Part shown: in pieces, positions 1-13,416 of the stretch
How the letters are laid out: each line of letters opens with the position of its first letter
Position numbering within the stretch: the first letter of the stretch is position 1
DNA from: Accumulibacter sp.
GTDB taxonomy: Bacteria > Pseudomonadota > Gammaproteobacteria > Burkholderiales > Rhodocyclaceae
Direction of reading: 5' to 3'
DNA length: 64,000 nucleotides
Assembly: GCF_029255285.1 (NCBI RefSeq)
Contig: NZ_JAPUVI010000085.1
Location: forward strand, 52,007-116,006
Program-made: the position numbers and the translations under genes
The notes under the pieces: generated by a model
The model's input: only the letters and a program-made list of their open reading frames with translations
The model's database searches: none
What the model was told of the DNA's origin: nothing

Positions 1-49
1 GTGGGAAATCGGGCACAGGGTGGTAGGCAGAACGGTGTGGAATTGGCGC

Positions 50-658
50 TCAGGCCTGCGGGACGGTTTCCACGAAAGCAGAACGCCGCATCAGCTTGTC
101 GTACAGGCGTGCGAGGTTGGAGTGCTTGTTCTGCCAGTCGATTTCGGGAAAGCGAAACCTCAGGTAGCCCAGTGCGCAACCAACGGTGACATCGGCGAGC
201 GAGAAATGTGTCCCCATGCACCAGCCGTTTTCACCAAGCTCGTCGGACATGAACTCAAGGCTACGAATGATCTTGTCTTCCTGCCGAGCGATCCAGTCGG
301 AGCTCTGCTGGATCGGCGGCCGCTTTTTCTCGAGAAAGACCAGGGCAGCCGCGTCGCATACGCCGTCCGCCAGAGCTTCCCAGCGTTTGATTTCGCTTCG
401 CTCGCGATTCGGACCGGGCATCAACTTGTTGTTGGGGGCAACGTTGTCGAGGTACTCGACAATGACGCGTGAATCGAAAAGGACGGTGTTGTCGTCGAGA
501 ACGAGAATCGGGATCTTGCCCAGCGGATTGACGTTGGTCACCTCGGTTTCTGGTGCCCAGGGAGAGTCGACCTCGAAATCGTAGTCGATCTTCTTCTCGG
601 CCAGTACGATACGCGCCTTGCGGACGTAGGGGCTGGTCAATGATCCAATAAGCTTCAT
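50..658 (-). CDS. Glutathione S-transferase family protein
   Basis: A 202-residue cytosolic protein with the two-domain GST layout. Residues 1-80 form the thioredoxin-like domain (starts MKLIGSLTSPYVRKARI, with the SPYVRK glutathione-site segment and the cis-Pro region NPLGKIPILV). Residues about 85-200 form the helical C-terminal domain with the FSLADVTVG segment typical of the GST_C fold. The length is normal for bacterial GSTs of the stringent-starvation/YibF type. It is divergent from purB, with about 125 bp between the two starts. The substrate cannot be told from sequence; detoxification or a disulfide-reductase role are both possible. Confidence 0.88.
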   Translation of the reverse strand: MKLIGSLTSPYVRKARIVLAEKKIDYDFEVDSPWAPETEVTNVNPLGKIPILVLDDNTVLFDSRVIVEYLDNVAPNNKLMPGPNRERSEIKRWEALADGVCDAAALVFLEKKRPPIQQSSDWIARQEDKIIRSLEFMSDELGENGWCMGTHFSLADVTVGCALGYLRFRFPEIDWQNKHSNLARLYDKLMRRSAFVETVPQA

Positions 659-740
659 GTGCTTCCTGACTGTGGAACCTGAAGGGAATTATAGCATTGC
701 TGTCGCATCCAGTTTACGGGCGGACTGCTCACACGCGTAA

Positions 741-2149
<1,409 letters not shown>

Positions 2150-2150
<1 letters not shown>

Positions 2151-2482
2151 TGCGTACTGAGGGTGGGTCGTTCGATGCCGCGCCACATTCGACCGTTCGG
2201 ACGGCTGCCGAAACGATTATTTGCCCAAGTTGCGAGCGGCAAGTCGCGGCTGGCTCGCTGTACTGCCCCTACTGTTGTGGCGAGGACGGGCGGCGCGGCG
2301 CGACGAAGCGGGGCGCTTTCGTCGGTGGCGTCTTCGGGTTGCTGGCTGGCGGCCTGCTGACCGCCCTCTGGTCGTCGGTCGTCGGACCTGAAAAGGCGAC
2401 TTGGGGAGTCGTTTTCGCGATCACTATTGGCGGTGGAGTCTTCGGGATGGTCGTCGGGGCGATCAGCAATCGTTGGCGATAA
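2150..2482 (+). CDS. Small zinc-ribbon membrane protein
   Basis: A protein of about 110 residues that starts at the ATG overlapping the purB stop (TGATG). Residues about 22-40 hold a treble-clef zinc ribbon of the form CPSC...CPYC. Two hydrophobic glycine-rich segments follow (FVGGVFGLLAGGLLTALW and VVFAITIGGGVFGMVVGAI), so it is probably an inner-membrane protein with a cytosolic zinc ribbon. The family and function are not recognised. An upstream in-frame ATG at 2105 lies inside purB and is less likely to be the start. Confidence 0.75.
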
Positions 2483-2493
2483 GGATAACGCAG

Positions 2494-2814
2494 GTGACAC
2501 GGTTTTCCGACAATATCAAGAAACTTCCCGGAATTTCGCACCTCGCCGCGATTCGACTGCTCAATGCCGATGGTCAGGTGCTGGCAGCCATCGAGAACAA
2601 ATCCGGTAGTCAGGGGTCGCTGGCGGTCTACAATCATCTGGCGCAGACTTTCGGAGCGATTACTCCCGAGGCGGCAAGAATGGGTCTGGAGATATTCGCC
2701 GAACAGGCCGAGGATGCTCGTGCCAACCCCGGAAAGCACCCCAACATCGATCGCCTGCTGACCTTGCTGGAGGAACGGAAGACTTTGCTTACCAAGCACG
2801 TCTTCGTCGTTTGA
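2494..2814 (+). CDS. Small conserved protein, DUF2322-like
   Basis: A soluble protein of 106 residues, read from a GTG at 2494 eleven bases after the previous stop. The sequence starts VTRFSDNIKKLPGISHLAA and contains KHPNIDRLL near the C-terminus. This resembles, from memory, the DUF2322 proteins of betaproteobacteria. No enzymatic motif is visible and no function is known. The position behind purB and the zinc-ribbon gene suggests one transcription unit. An in-frame ATG at 2401 would overlap the preceding gene by about 80 bases, so the GTG is preferred. Confidence 0.65.
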   Translation: MTRFSDNIKKLPGISHLAAIRLLNADGQVLAAIENKSGSQGSLAVYNHLAQTFGAITPEAARMGLEIFAEQAEDARANPGKHPNIDRLLTLLEERKTLLTKHVFVV

Positions 2815-2845
2815 TGTGGTAGCTTGGCGCTCGGTAGACTCTTCG

Positions 2846-2859
2846 GTGACCCCGGTCAC
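2846..2859. promoter_or_regulatory. Short inverted repeat upstream of the cytochrome c' gene
   Basis: GTGACC-CC-GGTCAC is a perfect 6-bp inverted repeat about 100 bp before the cytochrome c' start and 32 bp after the preceding stop. It has no T-tract, so it is not a convincing terminator. It could be an operator; the binding factor is unknown. Confidence 0.3.
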
Positions 2860-2959
2860 TGACGGTTGTTGTGAAGTTCTATAGAATCCAGATTCGATGG
2901 GATATCCCGCCGCCGGTGTTTGTTGCCCATCTTGTCGTCAACCCTAATGGAGAGAAAAG

Positions 2960-3415
2960 ATGAAAAAAGTCGTGGCTGCCCTGATGCTTACCAGTTTTGC
3001 CGGCACTGTTCTCGCGCAGCAGGCCTTGAAGCCGGAGGAAATGATCAAGTACCGCAAGGCGGGCTACAGCTTCATGGCTTGGAACATGGGCAAGATCAAG
3101 GCCAATCTCGAAGGGACGTACAACAAGGAACAGGTTATCGCGGCGGCCAATGTCGTTGCCGCAACGGCAAATTCGGGAATGGGTGCGCTCTTTGGTCCAG
3201 GGACCGACAAGGAGGTCGGTGGTCAGAAGACGCGCGTCAAGCCTGAATTCTTCAAGGAGCAGGACAAGGTCAAGGAACTAGCGATGGCTTACATCAAGGA
3301 AGCCAACGAATTGCAGAAGGCCGCCGCCAGCGGCGACGCCGCTGCCGTCAAGGTGCAGTTCGGGAAGACCGGTGAAAGCTGCAAGGCCTGTCACGACAAG
3401 TACCGCAACGACTGA
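2960..3415 (+). CDS. Cytochrome c' (periplasmic c-type cytochrome)
   Basis: A 151-residue precursor. Residues 1-19 are a Sec signal peptide ending in LAQ, so the protein is periplasmic. The mature part is helical, and the only heme motif, CKACH, sits near the C-terminus (about residue 143), the class II arrangement of cytochrome c'. Proteins of this class bind NO or CO at a five-coordinate heme and are linked to NO tolerance or electron shuttling. AGAGAAAAG precedes the ATG at 2960. The gene is convergent with a cytochrome b561 gene, with a hairpin terminator between them. Confidence 0.92.
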   Translation: MKKVVAALMLTSFAGTVLAQQALKPEEMIKYRKAGYSFMAWNMGKIKANLEGTYNKEQVIAAANVVAATANSGMGALFGPGTDKEVGGQKTRVKPEFFKEQDKVKELAMAYIKEANELQKAAASGDAAAVKVQFGKTGESCKACHDKYRND

Positions 3416-3447
3416 ATCCTGAGCCACACGGTAGCGCTGGCGCGGCG

Positions 3448-3483
3448 AAAGGCGGCAACTTAGGCGTAGGCGCTGCCTTTTTT
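3448..3483 (+). terminator. Rho-independent terminator of cytochrome c'
   Basis: The stem AAAGGCGGC (3448-3456) pairs with GCTGCCTTT (3472-3480), with one G-T wobble, and runs into a T-tract (3478-3483). It lies 33 bp after the cytochrome c' stop and right at the 3' end of the convergent cytochrome b561 gene. Confidence 0.7.
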
Positions 3484-4185
3484 CTACCAGGCCGGCGTAG
3501 TGCTCGGTGTGGCTACTGGCGACGACGGTGTCGGCAGCCAAGCGCCCGAGCCACCATAGACCGCCGCGACAGCGACCAGCAGGGCAACGATGAGGGCCAG
3601 CGGACCACCACCAGTCGCCGATCCGCCTTCGCCAGGATCGACCTCCTTCCAGCCCGTCAACATGGGCTTGACCAGATTGTCCTTCTTGACGCGGGCGTAG
3701 AACAGAATGGCGGAGACATGCAGTGCAACGAGGGCGATCAGCAGGTTTACGGAAAGCTTGTGCCAGCCCGTCAGGCGGTCGCTCAGATCCTTGCCGATCA
3801 GATCGTACAAGTAACCGCGGAAAGCGATGTCGTCGTTGCCGAAAAGGCCGCTAACGACCTGGAAAGCGAGTAGGCCCAATAGGCCGAAGACCGAGAACGC
3901 GCCAAGCGGGTTGTGGCCCAGGCCTCGCCATTCGCCGCGGAGATACGCAGCCACGGTCGCCGGTGTAGGGAAAAAGCTGGCAAAGCGTGCATAGGTCGAG
4001 CCGACGATCCCCCAGATCAGACGAAAGGCCAACAGGCCGAGAATCGCAAGGCCGCACTTGCCGTGCCATTCCATCGCGTTGCCACCGATCTTGCCGCTGA
4101 TGAAAGAAGTCAGTACGAGCATGACCAGCAACCAGTGGAAGAGGCGGGTTGGCAGATCCCAAAGCCGAATCCGTTGCTTGTTCAT
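3484..4185 (-). CDS. Cytochrome b561 domain membrane protein
   Basis: A 233-residue inner-membrane di-heme cytochrome b of the Ni/Fe-hydrogenase b-subunit (b561) type. Candidate heme-ligand histidines are in LFHWLL, MEWHGKCG, TGWHKLS and LHVSAILFY, on predicted transmembrane helices. The C-terminus adds one hydrophobic segment and a Pro/Ser/Thr-rich tail (SSPVATPSTTPAW). The ATG at 4185 has GGAG six bases upstream; in-frame ATGs at 4197 and 4209 lack a better site. It probably moves electrons between quinol and a periplasmic partner, and the convergent cytochrome c' gene is a candidate partner by position only. Confidence 0.85.
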   Translation of the reverse strand: MNKQRIRLWDLPTRLFHWLLVMLVLTSFISGKIGGNAMEWHGKCGLAILGLLAFRLIWGIVGSTYARFASFFPTPATVAAYLRGEWRGLGHNPLGAFSVFGLLGLLAFQVVSGLFGNDDIAFRGYLYDLIGKDLSDRLTGWHKLSVNLLIALVALHVSAILFYARVKKDNLVKPMLTGWKEVDPGEGGSATGGGPLALIVALLVAVAAVYGGSGAWLPTPSSPVATPSTTPAW

Positions 4186-4313
4186 GAGCTTCTCCATCCG
4201 AGTGTTCAAAGGTTTCCCGAACAGTCCTGCCGTTGTGCCCGCCTCGTACGTTCCTCGATCAGGTCGGTATCACGGGCACGAACGTGCTTGACCGACGAGG
4301 TCAGCGCAGGTTG

Positions 4314-5258
4314 TTAGACCACGGCGCCATCCTCGTTGGCCCCTTCGATCTGCTTCTTCGGCCTGACGAACTGCTCGCGCGAGACGCCAAGCCACATCAC
4401 CAGCGGGCTCGCGACCAGCACCGACGAGTAGATTCCGAAACAGATGCCGATGGTCAGCGCCAGCGCGAAGTAGTACAACGTCTCGCCACCGAAGAGCAGC
4501 ATCGAGAGGACCATCATCTGGGTCGAACCGTGCGTGATGATGGTACGCGAGATGGTGCTGGTAATGGCGTGGTCGAGGACCTGTGGCGTCGTCAGTCCGC
4601 GCACTTTCCGGAAGGTCTCTCGGACGCGGTCGAAAACGACGACCGACTCATTGACGGAATAGCCAAGCACGGCGAGCACCGCTGCCAAGACCGAAAGCGA
4701 AAATTCCCACTGGAAGAACGCGAAGAAGCCCAGGATGATGATCACGTCGTGCAGGTTGGCGATGATGGCCGAGACCGAAAAGCGCCACTCGAAGCGGAAC
4801 GCCAGGTAGACAACGATGCCTATAACGACCAACAAGAGCGCCAGGGCACCATTTTCCGCCAGTTCCTTCCCTACCTGAGGGCCGACGAACTCGACCCGGC
4901 GCAGCGAAGCTCCCGATGCCTCGGCGTCGAGGGCCTGCAATACCGATTCGCCGATCTTGGTCGTGTTCTGATCCGCGCGCAGCGGTAGACGGATCAGCAC
5001 GTCCTGACTGGAGCCGAAGTTTTGCACCGAGAAGTCGCTGTAGCCGGCCTTGCCGAGGCCTTCGCGGACTTTTTCCAGGTCTGCCGCCTGCGTGTAGCTG
5101 AGTTCAATCAACGTTCCACCGGTGAATTCGACCGAAAGATGTAGGCCGCGACTGACGAGGAAGAACACGGCGAGCAGGAAAGTGAGTAGCGACACGACAT
5201 TGAACACCAAGGCGTGACGCATGAACGGGATGTCTTTGCGGATGCGGAAGAATTCCAT
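4314..5258 (-). CDS. secF: Protein translocase subunit SecF
   Basis: A 314-residue inner-membrane subunit of the SecDF complex, which uses the proton gradient to pull proteins out of the SecYEG channel on the periplasmic side. There is one N-terminal helix, the small periplasmic domain with the VEFTGGTLIELSY segment, and then five helices of the RND type. The LGYSVNESVVVFDRVRE signature lies near residue 205. It starts 12 bases after secD stops and is last in the tgt-yajC-secD-secF order found in many proteobacteria. Confidence 0.97.
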   Translation of the reverse strand: MEFFRIRKDIPFMRHALVFNVVSLLTFLLAVFFLVSRGLHLSVEFTGGTLIELSYTQAADLEKVREGLGKAGYSDFSVQNFGSSQDVLIRLPLRADQNTTKIGESVLQALDAEASGASLRRVEFVGPQVGKELAENGALALLLVVIGIVVYLAFRFEWRFSVSAIIANLHDVIIILGFFAFFQWEFSLSVLAAVLAVLGYSVNESVVVFDRVRETFRKVRGLTTPQVLDHAITSTISRTIITHGSTQMMVLSMLLFGGETLYYFALALTIGICFGIYSSVLVASPLVMWLGVSREQFVRPKKQIEGANEDGAVV

Positions 5259-5270
5259 CTGGATGCTCTC

Positions 5271-7142
5271 CTATTGCGCGGCGGCCGTGTTACCAGGTTT
5301 CCAGATCTGGCCGATGGCCAGCGACTCGATCTTGCGGCGGTTGCCGTAGATCAGGTTGATCATGGCGCGCGAGACGACCACCGCCGAGAAAAGTGAGGTC
5401 AGAATTCCGAGGCAGTGTACGACGGCGAAGCCGCGTACCGGGCCAGAGCCGAAAATGAGCAGGGCGATGCCGGCAATCAGGGTCGTGATGTTGGAATCGA
5501 GAATGGTGCCAAAAGCTCGCTCGTAACCCGTGTGGATCGCCAACTGCGGCGACGAACCGTTGCGCAACTCCTCGCGGATTCGCTCGTTGATCAGAACGTT
5601 GGCGTCGATGGCCATGCCGAGCGCGAGGGCGATGGCGGCGATACCGGGCAAGGTCAGCGTGGCCTGCAAAAGCGAGAGCAGGGCGACCAGGAAGAGCAGG
5701 TTGGCGGCCAGGGCGACCACCGATACGAGCCCGAACAGTAGATAGTAGGCGGTCATGAAGACGGCGATCGCCGCGAAACCCCACATCGTCGAGTGGAAGC
5801 CCTTCCGAATGTTTTCGGCTCCGAGGCTGGGGCCGATCGCCCGTTCCTCGATGATTTCCATCGGTGCGGCGAGCGACCCGGCACGCAGCAAAAGCGCCGT
5901 ATCGTTGGCTTCCATGGTGCTCATCCGGCCGGAAATCTGTACTCGGCCGCCGCCGATCTCCGCCCTGATCACCGGCGCCGTGACCACCTCGCCCTTGCCT
6001 TTCTCGATCAGCACAATCGCCATACGTTTGCCGACGTTGTCGCGCGTGACATCCTTGAAGATACGTGCGCCGGCGGAGTCGAGAGTCAGGTGGACGGCCG
6101 GCTCCTGAGTCTGACTGTCGAAACCCGGTTGTGCGTCCGTCAGTCGGTCGCCGGTCAGCACGACTTGTTTCTTGACCAGCAGCGGAACGCCACCGCGTTC
6201 GACGTAGAGCTCGGCGCCAAAAGGAACTTGCCCGGCTTGCGCCGCCTCGAGCGCACCCGCCGTCTCGTCGACCATGCGGATTTCGAGGGTCGCCGTACGG
6301 CCGAGGATGTCCTTCGCCTTGCCGGGGTCCTGTACGCCCGGCAACTGTACGACGATGCGATCGGCGCCTTGCTGCGCAATGACCGGCTCGGCGACGCCGA
6401 GTTCGTTGATCCGGTTATTCAGCGTTCCCATGTTCTGTTTGACCGCGAATTCCTGGATGCGCTTGATCGCCTCCGGCTTCAGCGTCGCGACCAGCCTAAG
6501 GTCGTCGCCTTCTCCCTGCTCGGCGAGTGATAGATCGGACTGGTTGCTTTCCAAAACACTGCGCGCTTTGCTTCGAATGTCGTTGTCGCGGAAGCGAATG
6601 ATCAGCCGGTCGCCCTCCCGGTTGATTCCCGAGTGACGAACATTCTTGTCGCGTAGCAGACTGCGCAGGTCACCGCTGATCGAATCGAGGCGCTTGGTCA
6701 GCGCGCCTTTCATGTCCACCTGGAGAAGGAAATGCACACCGCCACGCAGGTCGAGGCCGAGGTACATCGGCAGGGCATGCAAACTCGTCAGCCATTGCGG
6801 CGAACTGGAGAGCAGGTTCAGCGCGACGACATACTGGGGGTCAGCCGGGTCGGGATTGAACTGTCGCTCCAGAATATCCTTCGCTTGCAACTGGCTGTCC
6901 GAGTTGTGCAGGCGAACCTTGACGCCGGTAGCGTCGAGGAAGATGCCGTTGATCGCGACGCCGGCGCTCTGCAAGGTGATGGCGACACGCTCGCGGGTTT
7001 TTTCATCGACCTTGAGCGTGGCCTTGGCGCTGGAAACCTGGACGGCGGGCGATTCGCCGAAAAAATTCGGCAAGGTATACACCAGGCTGACTAGCAGCGC
7101 GACGGCGACGGTGACGTATTTCCAGAGCGGATAGCGATTCAT
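5271..7142 (-). CDS. secD: Protein translocase subunit SecD
   Basis: A 623-residue partner of SecF. One N-terminal helix (YPLWKYVTVAVALLVSLVYTLP) is followed by a large periplasmic region of about 430 residues containing the YLGLDLRGGVHFLLQVD motif near residue 128. The C-terminal RND helices carry GMAIDANVLINERIREEL near residue 512. The length is normal for the family (about 615). It is co-directional with yajC upstream and secF downstream and is likely co-transcribed. Confidence 0.97.
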   Translation of the reverse strand: MNRYPLWKYVTVAVALLVSLVYTLPNFFGESPAVQVSSAKATLKVDEKTRERVAITLQSAGVAINGIFLDATGVKVRLHNSDSQLQAKDILERQFNPDPADPQYVVALNLLSSSPQWLTSLHALPMYLGLDLRGGVHFLLQVDMKGALTKRLDSISGDLRSLLRDKNVRHSGINREGDRLIIRFRDNDIRSKARSVLESNQSDLSLAEQGEGDDLRLVATLKPEAIKRIQEFAVKQNMGTLNNRINELGVAEPVIAQQGADRIVVQLPGVQDPGKAKDILGRTATLEIRMVDETAGALEAAQAGQVPFGAELYVERGGVPLLVKKQVVLTGDRLTDAQPGFDSQTQEPAVHLTLDSAGARIFKDVTRDNVGKRMAIVLIEKGKGEVVTAPVIRAEIGGGRVQISGRMSTMEANDTALLLRAGSLAAPMEIIEERAIGPSLGAENIRKGFHSTMWGFAAIAVFMTAYYLLFGLVSVVALAANLLFLVALLSLLQATLTLPGIAAIALALGMAIDANVLINERIREELRNGSSPQLAIHTGYERAFGTILDSNITTLIAGIALLIFGSGPVRGFAVVHCLGILTSLFSAVVVSRAMINLIYGNRRKIESLAIGQIWKPGNTAAAQ

Positions 7143-7200
7143 GGAGGCAGACAGTCGGATGTGGACGGCGCTGCCTGAGGGCAGGCAGCCCGGCGGGTGA

Positions 7201-7527
7201 TTAGAGCGCTTTCAGCGTGCCCTTTGGGAGTAGTAGCGTAACGGCCTGTTTCTGAACCTGGATTTCCACTGTGTCAGCGACCTCGAGGGTGATGAAATTG
7301 TCACTGACCTTGGTGATCCGGCCGGCGATTCCGCCACCGGTGACGATTTCGTCGCCTTTGGTGAGGGCCTCGATCAGAGCTTTGTGTTCCTTGGCCCGCT
7401 TCATTTGCGGTCGAATCATCAGGAAATAGAGAACGACGAACATCAGAATGATCGGCAACAGTTGCATGAAACCACCGGTCGGATCGGTGGCTGCAGCCGT
7501 TTGGGCGTGGGCGGTGCTGATCAGCAC
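7201..7527 (-). CDS. yajC: Sec translocon accessory protein YajC
   Basis: A 108-residue single-pass membrane protein associated with SecDF. A hydrophobic helix (MQLLPIILMFVVLYFLMIRP) at residues about 21-40 is followed by a basic cytosolic domain with KGDEIVTGGGIAGRI. The start is GTG at 7527: AGGAG lies about six bases upstream, while the ATG two bases earlier (7529) is in another frame and stops after two codons. It lies 48 bases after tgt and 58 bases before secD. Confidence 0.95.
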   Translation of the reverse strand: MLISTAHAQTAAATDPTGGFMQLLPIILMFVVLYFLMIRPQMKRAKEHKALIEALTKGDEIVTGGGIAGRITKVSDNFITLEVADTVEIQVQKQAVTLLLPKGTLKAL

Positions 7528-7575
7528 ATCAGTCTCCTAAAGCAGGTTGTTTGAATGGAACCGATAATTGTACCA

Positions 7576-11629
<4,054 letters not shown>

Positions 11630-11660
11630 AAATACCTCGCGGGTTGGGGAAGAGAGGAAA

Positions 11661-11689
11661 GACACTCCGAGCGCAACGCTCGAAGTGTC
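11661..11689 (-). promoter_or_regulatory. Hairpin in the ppdK leader (terminator or attenuator)
   Basis: A 13-bp stem with one C-A mismatch (11661-11673 with 11677-11689) and a 3-base loop. On the minus strand it is followed by a pyrimidine stretch TTTCCTCTCTT. Its proximal arm ends about 31 bases before the ppdK ATG, so a promoter would hardly fit between. It may end the por operon or control read-through into ppdK. Confidence 0.5.
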
Positions 11690-11793
11690 GCTACAGTGGG
11701 CGACCCGGATGTCCGCACCGGGCCGGGGTTGTTGTTGCGCGCTTACGGTGACGGAAAACCGAGCGGTGCAGCCGTCACGGACGAGGCCTCAGC

Positions 11794-13416
11794 TCAGATC
11801 TCTTCGGCCTCCATCTTGATCGCGCCGCACGGGCATTCGGCGACGCACACGCCGCAGCCCTTGCAATAATCGTAGTTGAACTCGAACCGCTTGCCGGGAC
11901 CGAGCTTGATCACTGCATTGTCGGGGCAGACGCCGTAGCAGTTGTCGCATTCGAAGCAGTTGCCACAGGAGAGGCAGCGGCGGGCTTCGAAGAGGGCGTT
12001 GCTCTCGTCGAGTCCACCTTGCACTTCGTCAAAAGTCGATTGGCGGCGAATAATGTCGAGCATCGGCCGGACGGTTTTCGGCGCGTCCGCGTAATACCAG
12101 GTGTTGAGGTTTTCGAACACCGCCACCTCGCGCTGAACCGGCGGCACGTACTGCTCACCGCGCAGCCAGGCGTCGATGTGCCGTGCTGCCTGTTTGCCGT
12201 GGCCAATGCCGACGGTGACATTGCGCTCGGCGGGGACCATGTCGCCGCCAGCGAAAATGCCGGGGTGGCCGGTCATCATGTTGGGCGCGACCTCGACGAC
12301 GCCATCCGTCACTTGCAGTCCCGGAACGCCCTCCAGTAATCCGAGATCGACATCCTGGCCGAGCGCGAGGACCAACGAATCGGCTTCGATGGTCTCGAAT
12401 TCGCCGGTCGGTTGGGGAAAGCCTTTGTCGTCCAGTGCCATCTTCTCGATGGTCAGCGAGGATTCATGGGCTTGTTTGATGGTCGACAGCCACTTCACCA
12501 TGATGCCTTCCTGGAGTGCCTCCTCGACTTCGAAGTCGTGCGCCGGCATCTTTTCACGCGTCCGGCGGTAGACAATCAAAGGCTCGGCGCCCATGCGTTT
12601 GGCGGTACGCGCGACGTCGATGGCGGTGTTGCCACCGCCGTAAACAACGACACGACGTCCGAGCAGCGGCTTCTCTTCGCCTTCCATGCTGCGTAGCAGC
12701 GAGATGGCGTCGATGATCTTCGCCGCGTCGCCAGCGGGAATACGGGCTCGTTTGCCGATATGCGCGCCTACGGCCAGAAAGGCCGCGTCGAACTTGCCGT
12801 CGCGCATCGTGTCGAGGATATTGTCGACCTTGCTGTTCAGCCGCACCTCAACGCCGAGGTCCACGACACGCTGCATTTCCGCCTCGAGGACGTCGCGCGG
12901 CAGGCGGTACTTGGGAATGCCGAAGCGCATCATCCCGCCGAGCAAGGGGCCGGCTTCGTAGACCGTGACACTGTGGCCGAGCCGTCGCAGGTGATAGGCG
13001 GCCGACATGCCGGACGGACCGGCGCCGACGACCAGGATCCGCTTGCCCGATTCGGCGGCCGGTGCGCTGAGTTTCCAGCCGCGCTTAAGGGCCTCGTCGC
13101 CGAGGAAGCGCTCGACCGAATTGATGCCGACCGGCGCATCCAGTTGCCCGCGGTTGCAGGCACCTTCGCAAGTGTGATAACACACGCGTCCCATGATCGC
13201 CGGGAAGGGGTTGTCTTTCGTCAGGTGCCGCCAAGCACTCTCGTAGTCGCCCGACTCGGCGTGGAAGAGCCAGCCCTGAATGTCCTCGCCGGCCGGGCAC
13301 TGTTTGTTGCAGGGCGGCAGCCGGTCAACATACACCGGGCGCGAGGTACGCCACGAACCCGTGTGATTGGCCAGCGACGAGCCGGGATCTAGAGTAATGG
13401 CAAAGGGTTTGTCCAT
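11794..13416 (-). CDS. GltD-like NAD(P)H:ferredoxin oxidoreductase with C-terminal 2[4Fe-4S] domain (Por operon)
   Basis: A 540-residue iron-sulfur flavoprotein. The N-terminal Fer4_20-type cysteine region (CNKQCPAGEDIQGW, CYHTCEGACNR) is at residues about 35-90. An FAD site (VVGAGPSGMSAAYHL) and an NADPH site (VVYGGGNTAIDVART) follow. The C-terminal 80 residues hold many Cys (CLSCGNCFECDNCYGVCP, then CKGCGVCVAECPCGAI) for two [4Fe-4S] clusters. The ATG at 13416 shares one base with the porB stop (TGATG). It probably links Por-bound ferredoxin electrons to NAD(P)H. It resembles the small subunit of glutamate synthase, but no large subunit is nearby. Confidence 0.85.
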   Translation of the reverse strand: MDKPFAITLDPGSSLANHTGSWRTSRPVYVDRLPPCNKQCPAGEDIQGWLFHAESGDYESAWRHLTKDNPFPAIMGRVCYHTCEGACNRGQLDAPVGINSVERFLGDEALKRGWKLSAPAAESGKRILVVGAGPSGMSAAYHLRRLGHSVTVYEAGPLLGGMMRFGIPKYRLPRDVLEAEMQRVVDLGVEVRLNSKVDNILDTMRDGKFDAAFLAVGAHIGKRARIPAGDAAKIIDAISLLRSMEGEEKPLLGRRVVVYGGGNTAIDVARTAKRMGAEPLIVYRRTREKMPAHDFEVEEALQEGIMVKWLSTIKQAHESSLTIEKMALDDKGFPQPTGEFETIEADSLVLALGQDVDLGLLEGVPGLQVTDGVVEVAPNMMTGHPGIFAGGDMVPAERNVTVGIGHGKQAARHIDAWLRGEQYVPPVQREVAVFENLNTWYYADAPKTVRPMLDIIRRQSTFDEVQGGLDESNALFEARRCLSCGNCFECDNCYGVCPDNAVIKLGPGKRFEFNYDYCKGCGVCVAECPCGAIKMEAEEI

